Source: an uncultured Lachnospiraceae bacterium
Lineage (GTDB): Bacteria > Bacillota > Clostridia > Lachnospirales > Lachnospiraceae
Assembly: GCA_910579645.1 (NCBI GenBank)
Contig: CAJTVK010000043.1
Location: 1 to 30,647 of the forward strand
Direction of reading: 5' to 3'
DNA: 30,647 bases
How positions within the stretch are numbered: the first letter of the stretch is position 1; each line of letters starts with the position of its first letter. Below are positions 1 through 7,790 of the stretch, piece by piece. A program made the translations under genes and the position numbers. The notes under the pieces are model-generated. The model was not told where the DNA came from, searched no databases, and saw only the letters and a list, made by a program, of their open reading frames with translations.

Positions 1-606
1 ATGAAATCATCTGATGATGAGATACGTTTTATTTTGACTGGAGCATCAGAGGAATATGAGACATATACATATAACCTGCCAGTACCGATTGTAGATAATG
101 CACATCCATTTTATGCAAGAGCAACGTTAGTATATTTCCCGCAGTGTGATCGTAATCAGGGGGTTGATTATACAAGTACCGAAATGGATATACATTTTGG
201 CAGAGTTGTTGTCGAAAATAGAGAAGCCAGAATAAAATCAATAGATAATAACCAGCAATCGGAAGATAAGCTGATTACCCTTTATGAAGAAGATGCAAGA
301 AAAATGTATCGGAAATGGGATAATATCAAGCATATTAGTGAAGAGATTAAAGAAAGAAGAATTCCAAGGAAAGCATATGATTCTGGTCTTTGGGGGCTTA
401 AGATAAATACGAAAGAACGTTTGCAGAGAAGAAAAGAACCGCTTCAATTTGGAGTAGTTGTAACATTGAAGGAAATGAATGGTGTAAATCGCATTGACGA
501 TTTTATCAAAATGTGTATGGCGCGTGGCTGGCTGGTTAATCAGTTGGATATTGAGAACCAGTTGGATGTATATGCGAAGGCAGAAGAAGATATAGTATTC
601 GAGTAA
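1..606 (+). CDS. C-terminal part of an IetS-like S8 (subtilase) family protein, 5' truncated by the window edge
   Basis: The frame is open at base 1 and the Met there is probably internal, so only the last 201 residues are visible. Stretches such as YNLPVPIVDNAHPFYARATL, RNQGVDYTSTEMDIHFGR, RKWDNIKHISEEI and GVVVTLKEMNGVNRIDDFI match my memory of the C-terminal region of large bacterial S8 peptidases encoded next to an AAA ATPase (the IetA/IetS pair, listed among anti-phage systems). The catalytic Asp/His/Ser subtilase domain would lie upstream, outside the window, as would the AAA ATPase. No signal peptide or membrane segment is seen in this part. Base composition is more AT-rich than in the genes after 1144, consistent with an acquired defence island. 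The family call is from recognition only. Confidence 0.55.
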   Translation: MKSSDDEIRFILTGASEEYETYTYNLPVPIVDNAHPFYARATLVYFPQCDRNQGVDYTSTEMDIHFGRVVVENREARIKSIDNNQQSEDKLITLYEEDARKMYRKWDNIKHISEEIKERRIPRKAYDSGLWGLKINTKERLQRRKEPLQFGVVVTLKEMNGVNRIDDFIKMCMARGWLVNQLDIENQLDVYAKAEEDIVFE

Positions 607-1143
607 TAAAGTCGAAAAATGCATATGGAAATAGAAGATAGTTATATGGTAGATCACCTTTTATTTAATGACAGATATCTGCCTGATGGCACCGAATAAA
701 TACAAAATATATTTGGATTATTTTGGGATTGAATGGAGGTATGGGTTTCCATGTCTTTTAGATGGCTTATTTTGGGATAAAACAGTATTGTAATAGAACG
801 ATTAGAGCAAGGCAGTTCAGCCACAATTTGACAATGGATCAATCTCTGTAATGTAATCAGAAAGCCCGTCATCAATGAAAATTTCAGAGACAGATGTGGG
901 AAGTTTGAGTTCATAACTCCCATTAATTGGGAAAACAGTTGGTTTTGCGTATGGAAATCTGCGGCCTATTCTGGTAAAATATAACGCAGAGGCATTGGGT
1001 GCAAAAAAATAATGGATCTGAAAGCGTATTTTGAAAGGCAGACGGGCTGTTCCGTTTATACCCTGCTGCCGGGGGTGGTGGAAAACAGCTTCTAAGCTGC
1101 AACCTGCATCCTTATTTGGAACCGGAAAGGAAAAGGAGGAGAT
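607..1143. other. Gene-poor, possibly decayed spacer (about 540 bases)
   Basis: I see no full gene here. Short open stretches look like fragments: a 41-codon frame at 668-793 (begins MTDICLMAPNKY, contains IYLDYFGIEWRYGF) overlapping another short frame at 619-699 (contains FNDRYLPDGTE); a frame at about 916-1011 ending in YGNLRPILVKYNAEALGAKK before a stop; and 27 codons from 1012 (MDLKAYFERQTG). None has a good ribosome binding site and none is a family I can name with confidence. The AT-rich left half matches the upstream gene and the right half matches the GC-richer genes downstream. It may be a scar between a defence island and the core region. Confidence 0.4.
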
Positions 1144-1785
1144 ATGAAATATACAAATATTGTTTTTGACATTGACGGTACTTTGCTCGATACGGAATAT
1201 GCGGTTCTGCATTCTTTGCAGGATACGGTGAGGGAAGCGGCCGGAACGGAGATGCCGCTTTTGGAACTGACGTTTGCCTTGGGCATTACCGGGGCGGATG
1301 CTTTGGAGAGGCTGCATATAACGGACATTCCCAATACATTGGATCGGTGGAATGAAAATATGGGCAAATATGCGGACACGGTTACGGTTTTTGACGGAAT
1401 GAGGGACGTATTGGAAAATCTGCGGAAAGCGGGCTGTGAGATGGGAATTGTCACCTCAAGGACAAGGGAAGAATATGGGCATGATTTCCGTTCGTTGAGC
1501 ATCGGCCATTATTTTAAGACAATTATCTGTGCGGACGATACGCGGAAGCACAAGCCGGACGGGGAACCGCTTTTGAAATATATGGAACTGTCCGGAGCCG
1601 GGCACGGCAATATACTGTATGTGGGGGACAGCGAATATGACAGCAGGTGTGCGGGGAATGCGGGGGTCTGTTTTGCCCTGGCGGTATGGGGCAGTCATAG
1701 GGAGGACATAAGGGCAGAGTATTATCTGAGGGAGCCTGCCTGCCTGCTGTCTGCGATAACCGATGCATTCCGCGGGGCGGAGTGA
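1144..1785 (+). CDS. HAD-superfamily hydrolase (phosphoglycolate phosphatase-like)
   Basis: This 213-residue protein has the four HAD motifs in order: motif I FDIDGTLLD with nucleophile Asp-9 and acid/base Asp-11, motif II Ser-105 in IVTSRTR, motif III Lys-137 in HKPDGEP, and motif IV GDSEYD with Asp-162 and Asp-166. The alpha-helical insert between motif I and II is the cap type seen in subfamily IA (PGPase, beta-phosphoglucomutase, pyrophosphatase PpaX). It should be a soluble Mg-dependent phosphatase acting on a small phosphorylated metabolite; the substrate cannot be told from sequence. An AAAGGAGGA Shine-Dalgarno sits directly upstream with good spacing, so the start is secure. The YbaK-type gene follows about 100 bases later on the same strand. 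Confidence 0.88.
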   Translation: MKYTNIVFDIDGTLLDTEYAVLHSLQDTVREAAGTEMPLLELTFALGITGADALERLHITDIPNTLDRWNENMGKYADTVTVFDGMRDVLENLRKAGCEMGIVTSRTREEYGHDFRSLSIGHYFKTIICADDTRKHKPDGEPLLKYMELSGAGHGNILYVGDSEYDSRCAGNAGVCFALAVWGSHREDIRAEYYLREPACLLSAITDAFRGAE

Positions 1786-1887
1786 CCGGTGGATGGCGGT
1801 ATCGGATAAGGAACGAAAGTAAATAGGGATAGGAGCAAGAGTTTAAAATTTCTGAGGAACCGTTTTTAAGAGAAAGGAAGGATGGAA

Positions 1888-2355
1888 ATGTCGATAGAAA
1901 GGGTAAGAGCATATTTCGGAAAATTCGGGATGGAAGAGAGGATACGGGAATTTGACATGTCCAGCGCTACGGTGGAGCTGGCCGCTGCCGCCCTGCATTG
2001 CGAGCCGCAGAGGATAGCCAAGACGCTTTCTTTCATGGTGGACGGGCACGCGGTTTTGGTGGTGGCCGCAGGGGATGCCAGGATTGACAATCACAAATAT
2101 AAGGAGCGGTTTTGCACGAAAGCAAAAATGCTGTCGCCGGAAGAGGCGGAGAAGCTGGTAGGGCATGCCGTGGGAGGGGTATGTCCGTTTGCAGTGAACG
2201 GCGGCGTGGACGTATATTTGGATGTATCGCTGAAACGTTTCGACACGGTGTTCCCTGCCTGCGGCAGCTCCAACAGCGCCATAGAACTGACCATTCCGGA
2301 ACTGGAGGAGCATTCCGGGCATGGAGGATGGGTGGATGTCTGCAAAGGATATTGA
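1888..2355 (+). CDS. YbaK/EbsC-family aminoacyl-tRNA deacylase-like protein
   Basis: The protein (155 residues from the second Met) fits the YbaK/ProX editing-domain fold. Visible hallmarks are RIAKTLSF carrying the conserved Lys, GVCPFAVNGG, and GSSNSAIELTIPEL near the C terminus. Family members hydrolyse mischarged tRNAs (for example Cys-tRNA-Pro) in trans; the exact substrate here is unknown. Two Met codons compete: ATG at 1882 lies against the AAGGAAGG ribosome binding site with no spacing, while ATG at 1888 has a spacing of about six bases, so I choose 1888. The gene ends a two-gene stretch with the HAD hydrolase and is followed by a perfect hairpin and an intrinsic terminator. Confidence 0.85.
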   Translation: MSIERVRAYFGKFGMEERIREFDMSSATVELAAAALHCEPQRIAKTLSFMVDGHAVLVVAAGDARIDNHKYKERFCTKAKMLSPEEAEKLVGHAVGGVCPFAVNGGVDVYLDVSLKRFDTVFPACGSSNSAIELTIPELEEHSGHGGWVDVCKGY

Positions 2356-2398
2356 TTCCTTGGCAAAGGAAAGCTTCTTACGGAATATTTGCTGCTGT

Positions 2399-2441
2399 AA
2401 TGCACCCGTTGCATGTGTGCCGCCCATGCAACGGGTGCATT
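2399..2441. other. Perfect 17-bp inverted repeat with 9-base loop
   Basis: The arm AATGCACCCGTTGCATG (2399-2415) is exactly complementary to 2425-2441 across the loop TGTGCCGCC. It starts 44 bases after the YbaK-type stop codon. No run of T follows on either strand, so it is not a standard intrinsic terminator; a standard one lies 50 bases further on. It could stabilise the 3' end of the mRNA, bind a dimeric protein, or be a dispersed palindromic repeat. Confidence 0.7.
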
Positions 2442-2488
2442 GTCATATGATTCAGAGAATAAACAAGGGCAGCGGGGCATACAATAAT

Positions 2489-2521
2489 GTCTTGAAATTA
2501 CTATCAAGACCTCTTTTTTGT
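2489..2521 (+). terminator. Intrinsic terminator after the YbaK-type gene
   Basis: A 7-bp stem GTCTTGA/TCAAGAC (2489-2495 and 2504-2510) with an 8-base loop is followed by CTCTTTTTTG. This is a regular rho-independent terminator and separates the HAD/YbaK genes from the sugar locus. Confidence 0.75.
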
Positions 2522-2546
2522 TATACATAGGAAGAGCCGGATATCC

Positions 2547-2552
2547 TATAAT
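2547..2552 (+). promoter_or_regulatory. Candidate -10 box for the first sugar locus
   Basis: TATAAT lies 39 bases before the start of the binding-protein gene and just after the terminator. A matching -35 box at 17 bases is not visible (TACATA), which would suit a promoter that needs the YesN-type regulator encoded downstream. This is inferred from position. Confidence 0.3.
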
Positions 2553-2590
2553 TTTTTCATAAAAAGCTGATAGGATGAAAGGAGAAAATT

Positions 2591-4090
2591 ATGAAAAAGA
2601 AATGGATCAGTATGCTGCTGTGCATGGCAATGACGGCTGCAATGTCAGCCGGCTGCGGAGGAGGAGGTTCCGAAGCGGCGGATTCCGGCAGTCAGCCGGC
2701 AGCGGAGCCGGCCGGGGAGACGGAGACAATCAATGTAACCTACTTTTCTTTCAACAGCATTGACGATACGGCAATGGTGGAAGAGGCAGTGAATAAAATA
2801 AGCGAGGAAAAAATAGGCGTAAGGGTGAAGCTGAATGCCATGGAGGGCGGGCAGTATATGTCGCAGCAGACCATGCTTCTTTCCGGCAGCGAGGATATTG
2901 ACCTGATTGTCACTCCTCTTGTGACGGATGCCATGAATTCCGGCGCCTTTGCCGATATGACGGATTTGGTGGAAGAATACGGGCAGGATATCAAAGCGGT
3001 ATTGGGGGACAATCTGGAAGCCGGGAAATACCGGGGGTGCCTGTATGGGCTTCCGAACCTGCATGAATATGCCAGCACGCCGCTGTTGGTATATAACGGG
3101 GACATTGCCAATGAACTGGGGCTGGACATGGCATCGGTGAAAAAACTGGAAGATTTGGACGGGATTCTTGCCAAGGTGACGGAAGCATATCCCGATATGT
3201 CAACTCCGTTATACACCGGCAGCAGCAGCGGCTGTCTGTCGTCAGGCTATCATGACTGGGATACGTTAGGGGATAATCTGGGGGTGGTTCTGTTTGACGG
3301 TGAAGCGGACAAGGTAGTTAATTTGTATGAAACGGAAAAATATAAGGAACTGGTGTCCACGCTCCATGATTTCAGCCAGAAAGGATATCTGAATGCGGAT
3401 TCCGCCGTCCTGACGGAAAACTATTGGAGCCTTGTGCCGGAAAAAATGAGTTTCGGATGCATACTCAATCAGCATGAACTGATTGCAGAGGAATATACTC
3501 CTTCTACTGGCGTAAATCTGGAGATTGTGCCGCTGGCAGAGACTTATCGGACAACCTCCAATGTGACTACTTTCCTCTGGAGAATTATGTCAACTTCCAA
3601 AAAGCATGTATCCGCGATGAAATTCCTTAACCTTCTGTACTCGGATGCGGAAGTGGAAGATTTAATCTGCAACGGAATTGAAGGCGTTCATTATCAGGTG
3701 ACGGAAGACGGAAAATATACTTATCCGGACGGAGTGGATTTTGCCAACAGTACTTATTATCCGAATATCGGATGGGTAATGCCAAACGGCTGGCTTGCCG
3801 GCGAATGGGTGGGGGACATTGAAAATTACGGAGAGAAGATGACGGAATACAATGAAAGTGCCAAGGTTTCCCCTGCCTATGGATTTATCTTCGATTCCTC
3901 CAATGTGGCAAATGAGGTGACGGCATGCACAAACGTGGTGCAGCAGTATTGTAACTCCGTGGAAGAAAACGGGTCTGTGGATGTGGATTCCGCCATTGCG
4001 GAACTGAACAAGGCTTTGAAAGAAGCCGGGATTGACACAGTGATTGCAGAAAAGCAGAGACAGTATGATGAATTTCTTTCCAATAAATAA
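2591..4090 (+). CDS. Carbohydrate ABC importer substrate-binding lipoprotein (LplA/YtcQ type, family 1)
   Basis: The N terminus is a lipoprotein signal: KKKW, a hydrophobic core and the lipobox SAGC with Cys-22, followed by a Gly/Ser/Ala-rich linker. The remaining roughly 450 residues resemble family-1 extracellular solute-binding proteins of the LplA group, large proteins that bind oligosaccharides for LplB/LplC-type permeases. The protein should sit on the outer face of the membrane. GAAAGGAG stands before the ATG at good spacing. It is the first gene of a five-gene same-strand run with two permeases, a YesM-type kinase and a YesN-type regulator, an arrangement typical of oligosaccharide uptake loci in Firmicutes. 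The sugar cannot be named from the sequence. Confidence 0.88.
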   Translation: MKKKWISMLLCMAMTAAMSAGCGGGGSEAADSGSQPAAEPAGETETINVTYFSFNSIDDTAMVEEAVNKISEEKIGVRVKLNAMEGGQYMSQQTMLLSGSEDIDLIVTPLVTDAMNSGAFADMTDLVEEYGQDIKAVLGDNLEAGKYRGCLYGLPNLHEYASTPLLVYNGDIANELGLDMASVKKLEDLDGILAKVTEAYPDMSTPLYTGSSSGCLSSGYHDWDTLGDNLGVVLFDGEADKVVNLYETEKYKELVSTLHDFSQKGYLNADSAVLTENYWSLVPEKMSFGCILNQHELIAEEYTPSTGVNLEIVPLAETYRTTSNVTTFLWRIMSTSKKHVSAMKFLNLLYSDAEVEDLICNGIEGVHYQVTEDGKYTYPDGVDFANSTYYPNIGWVMPNGWLAGEWVGDIENYGEKMTEYNESAKVSPAYGFIFDSSNVANEVTACTNVVQQYCNSVEENGSVDVDSAIAELNKALKEAGIDTVIAEKQRQYDEFLSNK

Positions 4091-4097
4091 TGATAAG

Positions 4098-4129
4098 GTC
4101 AATGGCAGGTTTTCTTTCCTGCCATTGAC
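4098..4129 (+). other. Intercistronic hairpin between binding protein and permease
   Basis: The arms GTCAATGGCAGG (4098-4109) and 4118-4129 pair perfectly over 12 bp with an 8-base T-rich loop. No T run follows. Placed between the binding-protein and permease genes, it probably protects the 3' end of the upstream mRNA part or causes partial termination, giving more binding protein than permease. Confidence 0.55.
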
Positions 4130-4195
4130 TGCAATTGCCGGGGCATGCAGATCCAAGAAAGCATTTTCCCGTATGCACCGGGATAGGGGGTAGCC

Positions 4196-5128
4196 GTGAA
4201 CAATACAAAAAAGAAGAATCTGATGCAGAAAATGAAAAGATACTGGCCGTTTTACATTATGATGCTTCCCGGCCTTATTTATTTGTTCGTTAATAATTAT
4301 ATACCGATGACAGGCCTGATACTTGCGTTCGAGAAATATCAGGTGGCTGCGGGGATATATAAAAGCCCGAAATGCGGGCTGGATAATTTTAAATTTCTAT
4401 TTCAGACGAAGGACGCATGGATTATTACAAGGAACACTCTTCTGTACAATATCGTGTTTATCTTATTGGGGAATTTTCTGGCAATTGTAGTGGCCAATTT
4501 CCTGAATGAAGTGAAGCGGGAGGTGACAAAGAAGGTTTATCAGACAGTGATACTGCTTCCTTATATTGTATCTATCGTGGTAGTGGCGTTTCTGGCAAAT
4601 GCCTTTCTGGCAGGGGATACGGGGTTCATCAATAATCATATCCTGATTCCGCTGGGGCTGCAGCCCGTTCAGTTTTACAGGGAGACAAAGTATTGGCCTT
4701 TTATCCTGACCTTTGTGAGCCTCTGGAAATCCGTGGGATATAGCTGTATCATATATCTGGCTAGCATTGCAGGAATTGACCCGGGGCTTTATGAGGCGGC
4801 GGCGCTGGATGGGGCTACCAGATGGCAGAGGTTCGTGCAGATTACCATGCCCTGCCTGAAAGCAACCATCATTACTTTGTTTATTTTGGCAATCGGAAAG
4901 ATTTTCTATTCCGATTTCGGGCTTTTTTACCAAGTGCCGATGCAGTCGGGAAGCCTGTTCCCGGTGACGCAGACGATTGATACTTATGTATTTTACGGCC
5001 TGACGAAGAACAATAATATCGGCATGTCGGCGGCGGCCGGTTTCTATCAGTCTCTGGTAGGATTTGTCCTGGTTCTGCTGAGTAACCTGCTGGTAAGGAA
5101 AGCAAGCGAAGAGAATGCCATGTTTTGA
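4196..5128 (+). CDS. ABC sugar transporter permease, LplB type
   Basis: This is a 310-residue integral membrane protein with six predicted hydrophobic segments, the first at about residues 16-36 (FYIMMLPGLIYLFVNNYI). The EAA loop that contacts the ATPase is clear at about residues 196-220 (YEAAALDGATRWQRF, then ITMP). It opens with GTG; GGGGG five bases upstream serves as ribosome binding site. It is the first of two permease subunits and is followed, without overlap, by the LplC-type partner. No ATP-binding subunit is encoded in this locus. Confidence 0.88.
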   Translation: MNNTKKKNLMQKMKRYWPFYIMMLPGLIYLFVNNYIPMTGLILAFEKYQVAAGIYKSPKCGLDNFKFLFQTKDAWIITRNTLLYNIVFILLGNFLAIVVANFLNEVKREVTKKVYQTVILLPYIVSIVVVAFLANAFLAGDTGFINNHILIPLGLQPVQFYRETKYWPFILTFVSLWKSVGYSCIIYLASIAGIDPGLYEAAALDGATRWQRFVQITMPCLKATIITLFILAIGKIFYSDFGLFYQVPMQSGSLFPVTQTIDTYVFYGLTKNNNIGMSAAAGFYQSLVGFVLVLLSNLLVRKASEENAMF

Positions 5129-5142
5129 GGAAGGAGAAGGAT

Positions 5143-6018
5143 ATGGTTGAAAATAAAAAAGGATATACAATTTTCCTGCATACCTTTATGATTGTCTTAT
5201 GCGTTTTGTGTTTACTGCCGTTTATTTTGCTGATTATAGTTTCTTTGTCTTCGGAATCCAGTCTGCTGACGGAAGGGTATTCTTTTTTCCCGAAGGAACT
5301 CAGTCTGGCGGCCTATGAGTATTTGTTTGCAAGCCCCACGATTTACAGGGCATACGGGCTGTCCATACTGGTGACTGCGGTGGGGACGGCGGTATCCATT
5401 GCAGTCACCACCTTGATTGCCTACCCGCTGTCCGTGAAAGAACTTCCGGGAAGAAAATTCTTTAATTTCCTTGTTTTTTTTACCATGCTTTTTTCCGGCG
5501 GGCTGGTTCCAAGCTATATGATGTGGACACAGACTTTTCATATTAAAAATACGATTTGGGCATACATACTGCCGAATTTAATTGCCAACGGATTCAGCAT
5601 CATGATTATGCGGAGTTATTTTATGACCAATATTCCCAAAGAACTTCTGGAAAGCGCCAGGGTGGACGGGGCCAGTGAGTTTATCACTTTATGGAAGGTG
5701 GTTTTGCCGGTCAGCCTCCCGATTATGGCTACCATAGGGCTGATGTCGGGAATGGCTTACTGGAATGACTGGTCCAACGGCCTGTATTATGTTACGGATA
5801 AGAATCTGAATACGGTGCAGGTATTTCTCAATAACATGCTGATGAATGCCCAGCAGTTGGACAAGGTAAGCGGAGCCGGGCTGGACATGAATGCATTGCC
5901 GTCTACCGCGGTCAGGATGGCGGTGGCGGTGGCCGGTGCATTGCCGCTGATGTGTGTTTATCCCTTTTTCCAGAAATATTTTGTCAAGGGCATGACGCTG
6001 GGTGCGGTAAAAGGCTGA
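5143..6018 (+). CDS. ABC sugar transporter permease, LplC/YtcP type
   Basis: This 291-residue MalG-like permease has an N-terminal membrane segment (TFMIVLCVLCLLPFILLIIV), several more hydrophobic segments and the EAA loop ESARVDGASEF...VVLPVSLPI at about residues 168-195. The C terminus KYFVKGMTLGAVKG is characteristic of LplC/YtcP permeases. The frame is open back to a TTG at 5125, but the AAGGAGAAGG ribosome binding site sits between that TTG and the ATG at 5143, so 5143 is the real start. It pairs with the LplB-type protein to form the membrane channel and lies 14 bases after it. Confidence 0.88.
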   Translation: MVENKKGYTIFLHTFMIVLCVLCLLPFILLIIVSLSSESSLLTEGYSFFPKELSLAAYEYLFASPTIYRAYGLSILVTAVGTAVSIAVTTLIAYPLSVKELPGRKFFNFLVFFTMLFSGGLVPSYMMWTQTFHIKNTIWAYILPNLIANGFSIMIMRSYFMTNIPKELLESARVDGASEFITLWKVVLPVSLPIMATIGLMSGMAYWNDWSNGLYYVTDKNLNTVQVFLNNMLMNAQQLDKVSGAGLDMNALPSTAVRMAVAVAGALPLMCVYPFFQKYFVKGMTLGAVKG

Positions 6019-6055
6019 CAGGAAACGAAAACAGGTGACAAAGTGAGGTACGGGA

Positions 6056-7774
6056 ATGAAACTGCCGGATAAGAAGCATGGGTTGGTCCAATGGATAACG
6101 CTGTTCTGGATACTGCTGTTCTTTGTGATAGTTGCGGTATTTCTTCTGTTTAAGATGCAAATCAGAAGGACGCAGATGAATCAGACGACGGAAAGGTTCC
6201 AGGATACACTGGAAATTTATGTGGACACAATTGATGCTTCCCTGGACGGGATTGAAAAATATCTGTACCTTTCCCTGGAAAACTCACAGGACATGATACG
6301 GGTGGAAAGCGGAAAAAAGGATCTGCGTTATTTCATTGCCCGGCAGAATGTTCACCGGGCACTGACAAAAATACTTGGGTTTCACAGCGACATCAGCGAA
6401 CTGATTTACTACTATCCGGGAACGGAGGAGGAAGTCAGCATCTGTGCCGGCAATATCGGCAGCTTTCGGGAAAAACAGGAACTGGAGAACGAGTTTCTGG
6501 ATTTTATGAGGAGCCGGACGTCACAGGCGGAACTGCTGCGGAGAGGATATGATTTTTACTTTGTGGGAGAACATGTGTATTTAATGAAGTATTATAAAAT
6601 CGGCAACAGTTTCTTCGGCATTGCCCTGTCAACGGAAAAGATTTTTTCCGAACTGTCACATCTTCAGGAAGGGGAGGGCGTGGAATTGTGCCTGATTGAT
6701 GCGGACGGAAACGTAGTGGATTCCACGATGCAGCTTGAGGGCACTTTATCGGCCGGCGATAACGGGAAGTTTATAGACATCGGAGGCACCGGTTATCTTA
6801 TGAGCGGCAAAGAGTCAAGGGAAGGAAACTTTTTTATTGCGGCTCTGACCAAAAAGGAGGTGGTCTATGCACAGGGGAAAAAGGTGGACAATATCATCAT
6901 GGTGTTTTTCCTGATGGCAGTGTTTCTTTTCTTTCCGATCAGCATTGCTTTCATTAAGTATTTCATTGCAAAGCCTATCGGCTCTATGGCAGGCAATATG
7001 CAGCTGCTGGGAGAGGGCAATCTGGATATCCGGATGCAGAGCAATTCCCGCATAGAGGAATACTGTATTTTGGAAGATGCCTTTAATCATATGTCGAAGG
7101 AAATCAAAAACCTGAAGATTGAGAATTATGAAATTCAGATAAAAAAGCAAAAGGCGGAACTTCAGTACCTGCAATTGCAGATCAGCCCGCATTTTTACCT
7201 GAATGCGCTGAACATTATTTATTCTCTTGCCCAGCTTCGGGATTATGCAAAAATCCAGAAAATGACCTTGCATCTGGTCAATTATTCCAGGTATATGTTC
7301 CATGATTCGCAGGAACTGGTCACCTTGGAGGAGGAATTAAGGCATGTCAGGGATTATATCGAGATTCAGAAAATGCGGTTTCTGAATTTTCATCTATATC
7401 AGGAAGAAATCAATGAAAAGCTGAAAAAACTGCTGATTCCCACATTTATTTTGCAAAGTTTTGTGGAAAACAGCGTAAAATATGGATTAAAGAGAAAAGA
7501 AGGGAGCAGCCTGCAGCTGTCGGCGCAATTGGATGAAGAGGAAAATAACATGGTGATTCTGAAAATCCGTGACAACGGAGACGGCTACCGTCAGGAAGTG
7601 CTGGAGGCTATGGGCCATGACGACAGAATATCAGGGGAATCGGAAGAAAATATCGGAATACGCAACGTGAAGGAGCGGCTGAACATCATATACGGAAGTA
7701 AGGCAGCCGTCAGGATTTATAATGACGGCGGGGCAGTGAGCGAGATAAAAGTGCCGCTGATTTTGCAGGAATAA
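6056..7774 (+). CDS. YesM-type sensor histidine kinase
   Basis: The 572-residue protein has membrane segment 1 (about residues 12-32), an extracytoplasmic sensor region of about 240 residues, membrane segment 2 (about 280-304), a HAMP linker, then a His-kinase domain. The phosphorylated residue is His-379 in LQLQISPHFYLNALNIIY, the YesM/LytS type box. The ATP-binding N box is FVENSVKYG (Asn-472) and the G boxes are RDNGDGY and NIGIRNVKERL. The family senses extracellular sugars or the loaded binding protein and phosphorylates a YesN-type regulator, here encoded 16 bases downstream. It likely controls the importer upstream. Confidence 0.9.
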   Translation: MKLPDKKHGLVQWITLFWILLFFVIVAVFLLFKMQIRRTQMNQTTERFQDTLEIYVDTIDASLDGIEKYLYLSLENSQDMIRVESGKKDLRYFIARQNVHRALTKILGFHSDISELIYYYPGTEEEVSICAGNIGSFREKQELENEFLDFMRSRTSQAELLRRGYDFYFVGEHVYLMKYYKIGNSFFGIALSTEKIFSELSHLQEGEGVELCLIDADGNVVDSTMQLEGTLSAGDNGKFIDIGGTGYLMSGKESREGNFFIAALTKKEVVYAQGKKVDNIIMVFFLMAVFLFFPISIAFIKYFIAKPIGSMAGNMQLLGEGNLDIRMQSNSRIEEYCILEDAFNHMSKEIKNLKIENYEIQIKKQKAELQYLQLQISPHFYLNALNIIYSLAQLRDYAKIQKMTLHLVNYSRYMFHDSQELVTLEEELRHVRDYIEIQKMRFLNFHLYQEEINEKLKKLLIPTFILQSFVENSVKYGLKRKEGSSLQLSAQLDEEENNMVILKIRDNGDGYRQEVLEAMGHDDRISGESEENIGIRNVKERLNIIYGSKAAVRIYNDGGAVSEIKVPLILQE

Positions 7775-7790
7775 GGACCGGGGACGGAAC

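Noticed and set aside
2399..2441. The 17-bp hairpin as a riboswitch or terminator
   Set aside because: It lies downstream of a gene, lacks a T tract and shows no conserved aptamer-like layout; a proper terminator follows.
2112..2450. A 112-codon + strand frame overlapping the YbaK-type gene and the hairpin
   Set aside because: It is in another frame of a conserved gene and has no start signal.
5125..5142. TTG at 5125 as start of the LplC-type permease
   Set aside because: The ribosome binding site lies inside this stretch and serves the ATG at 5143.
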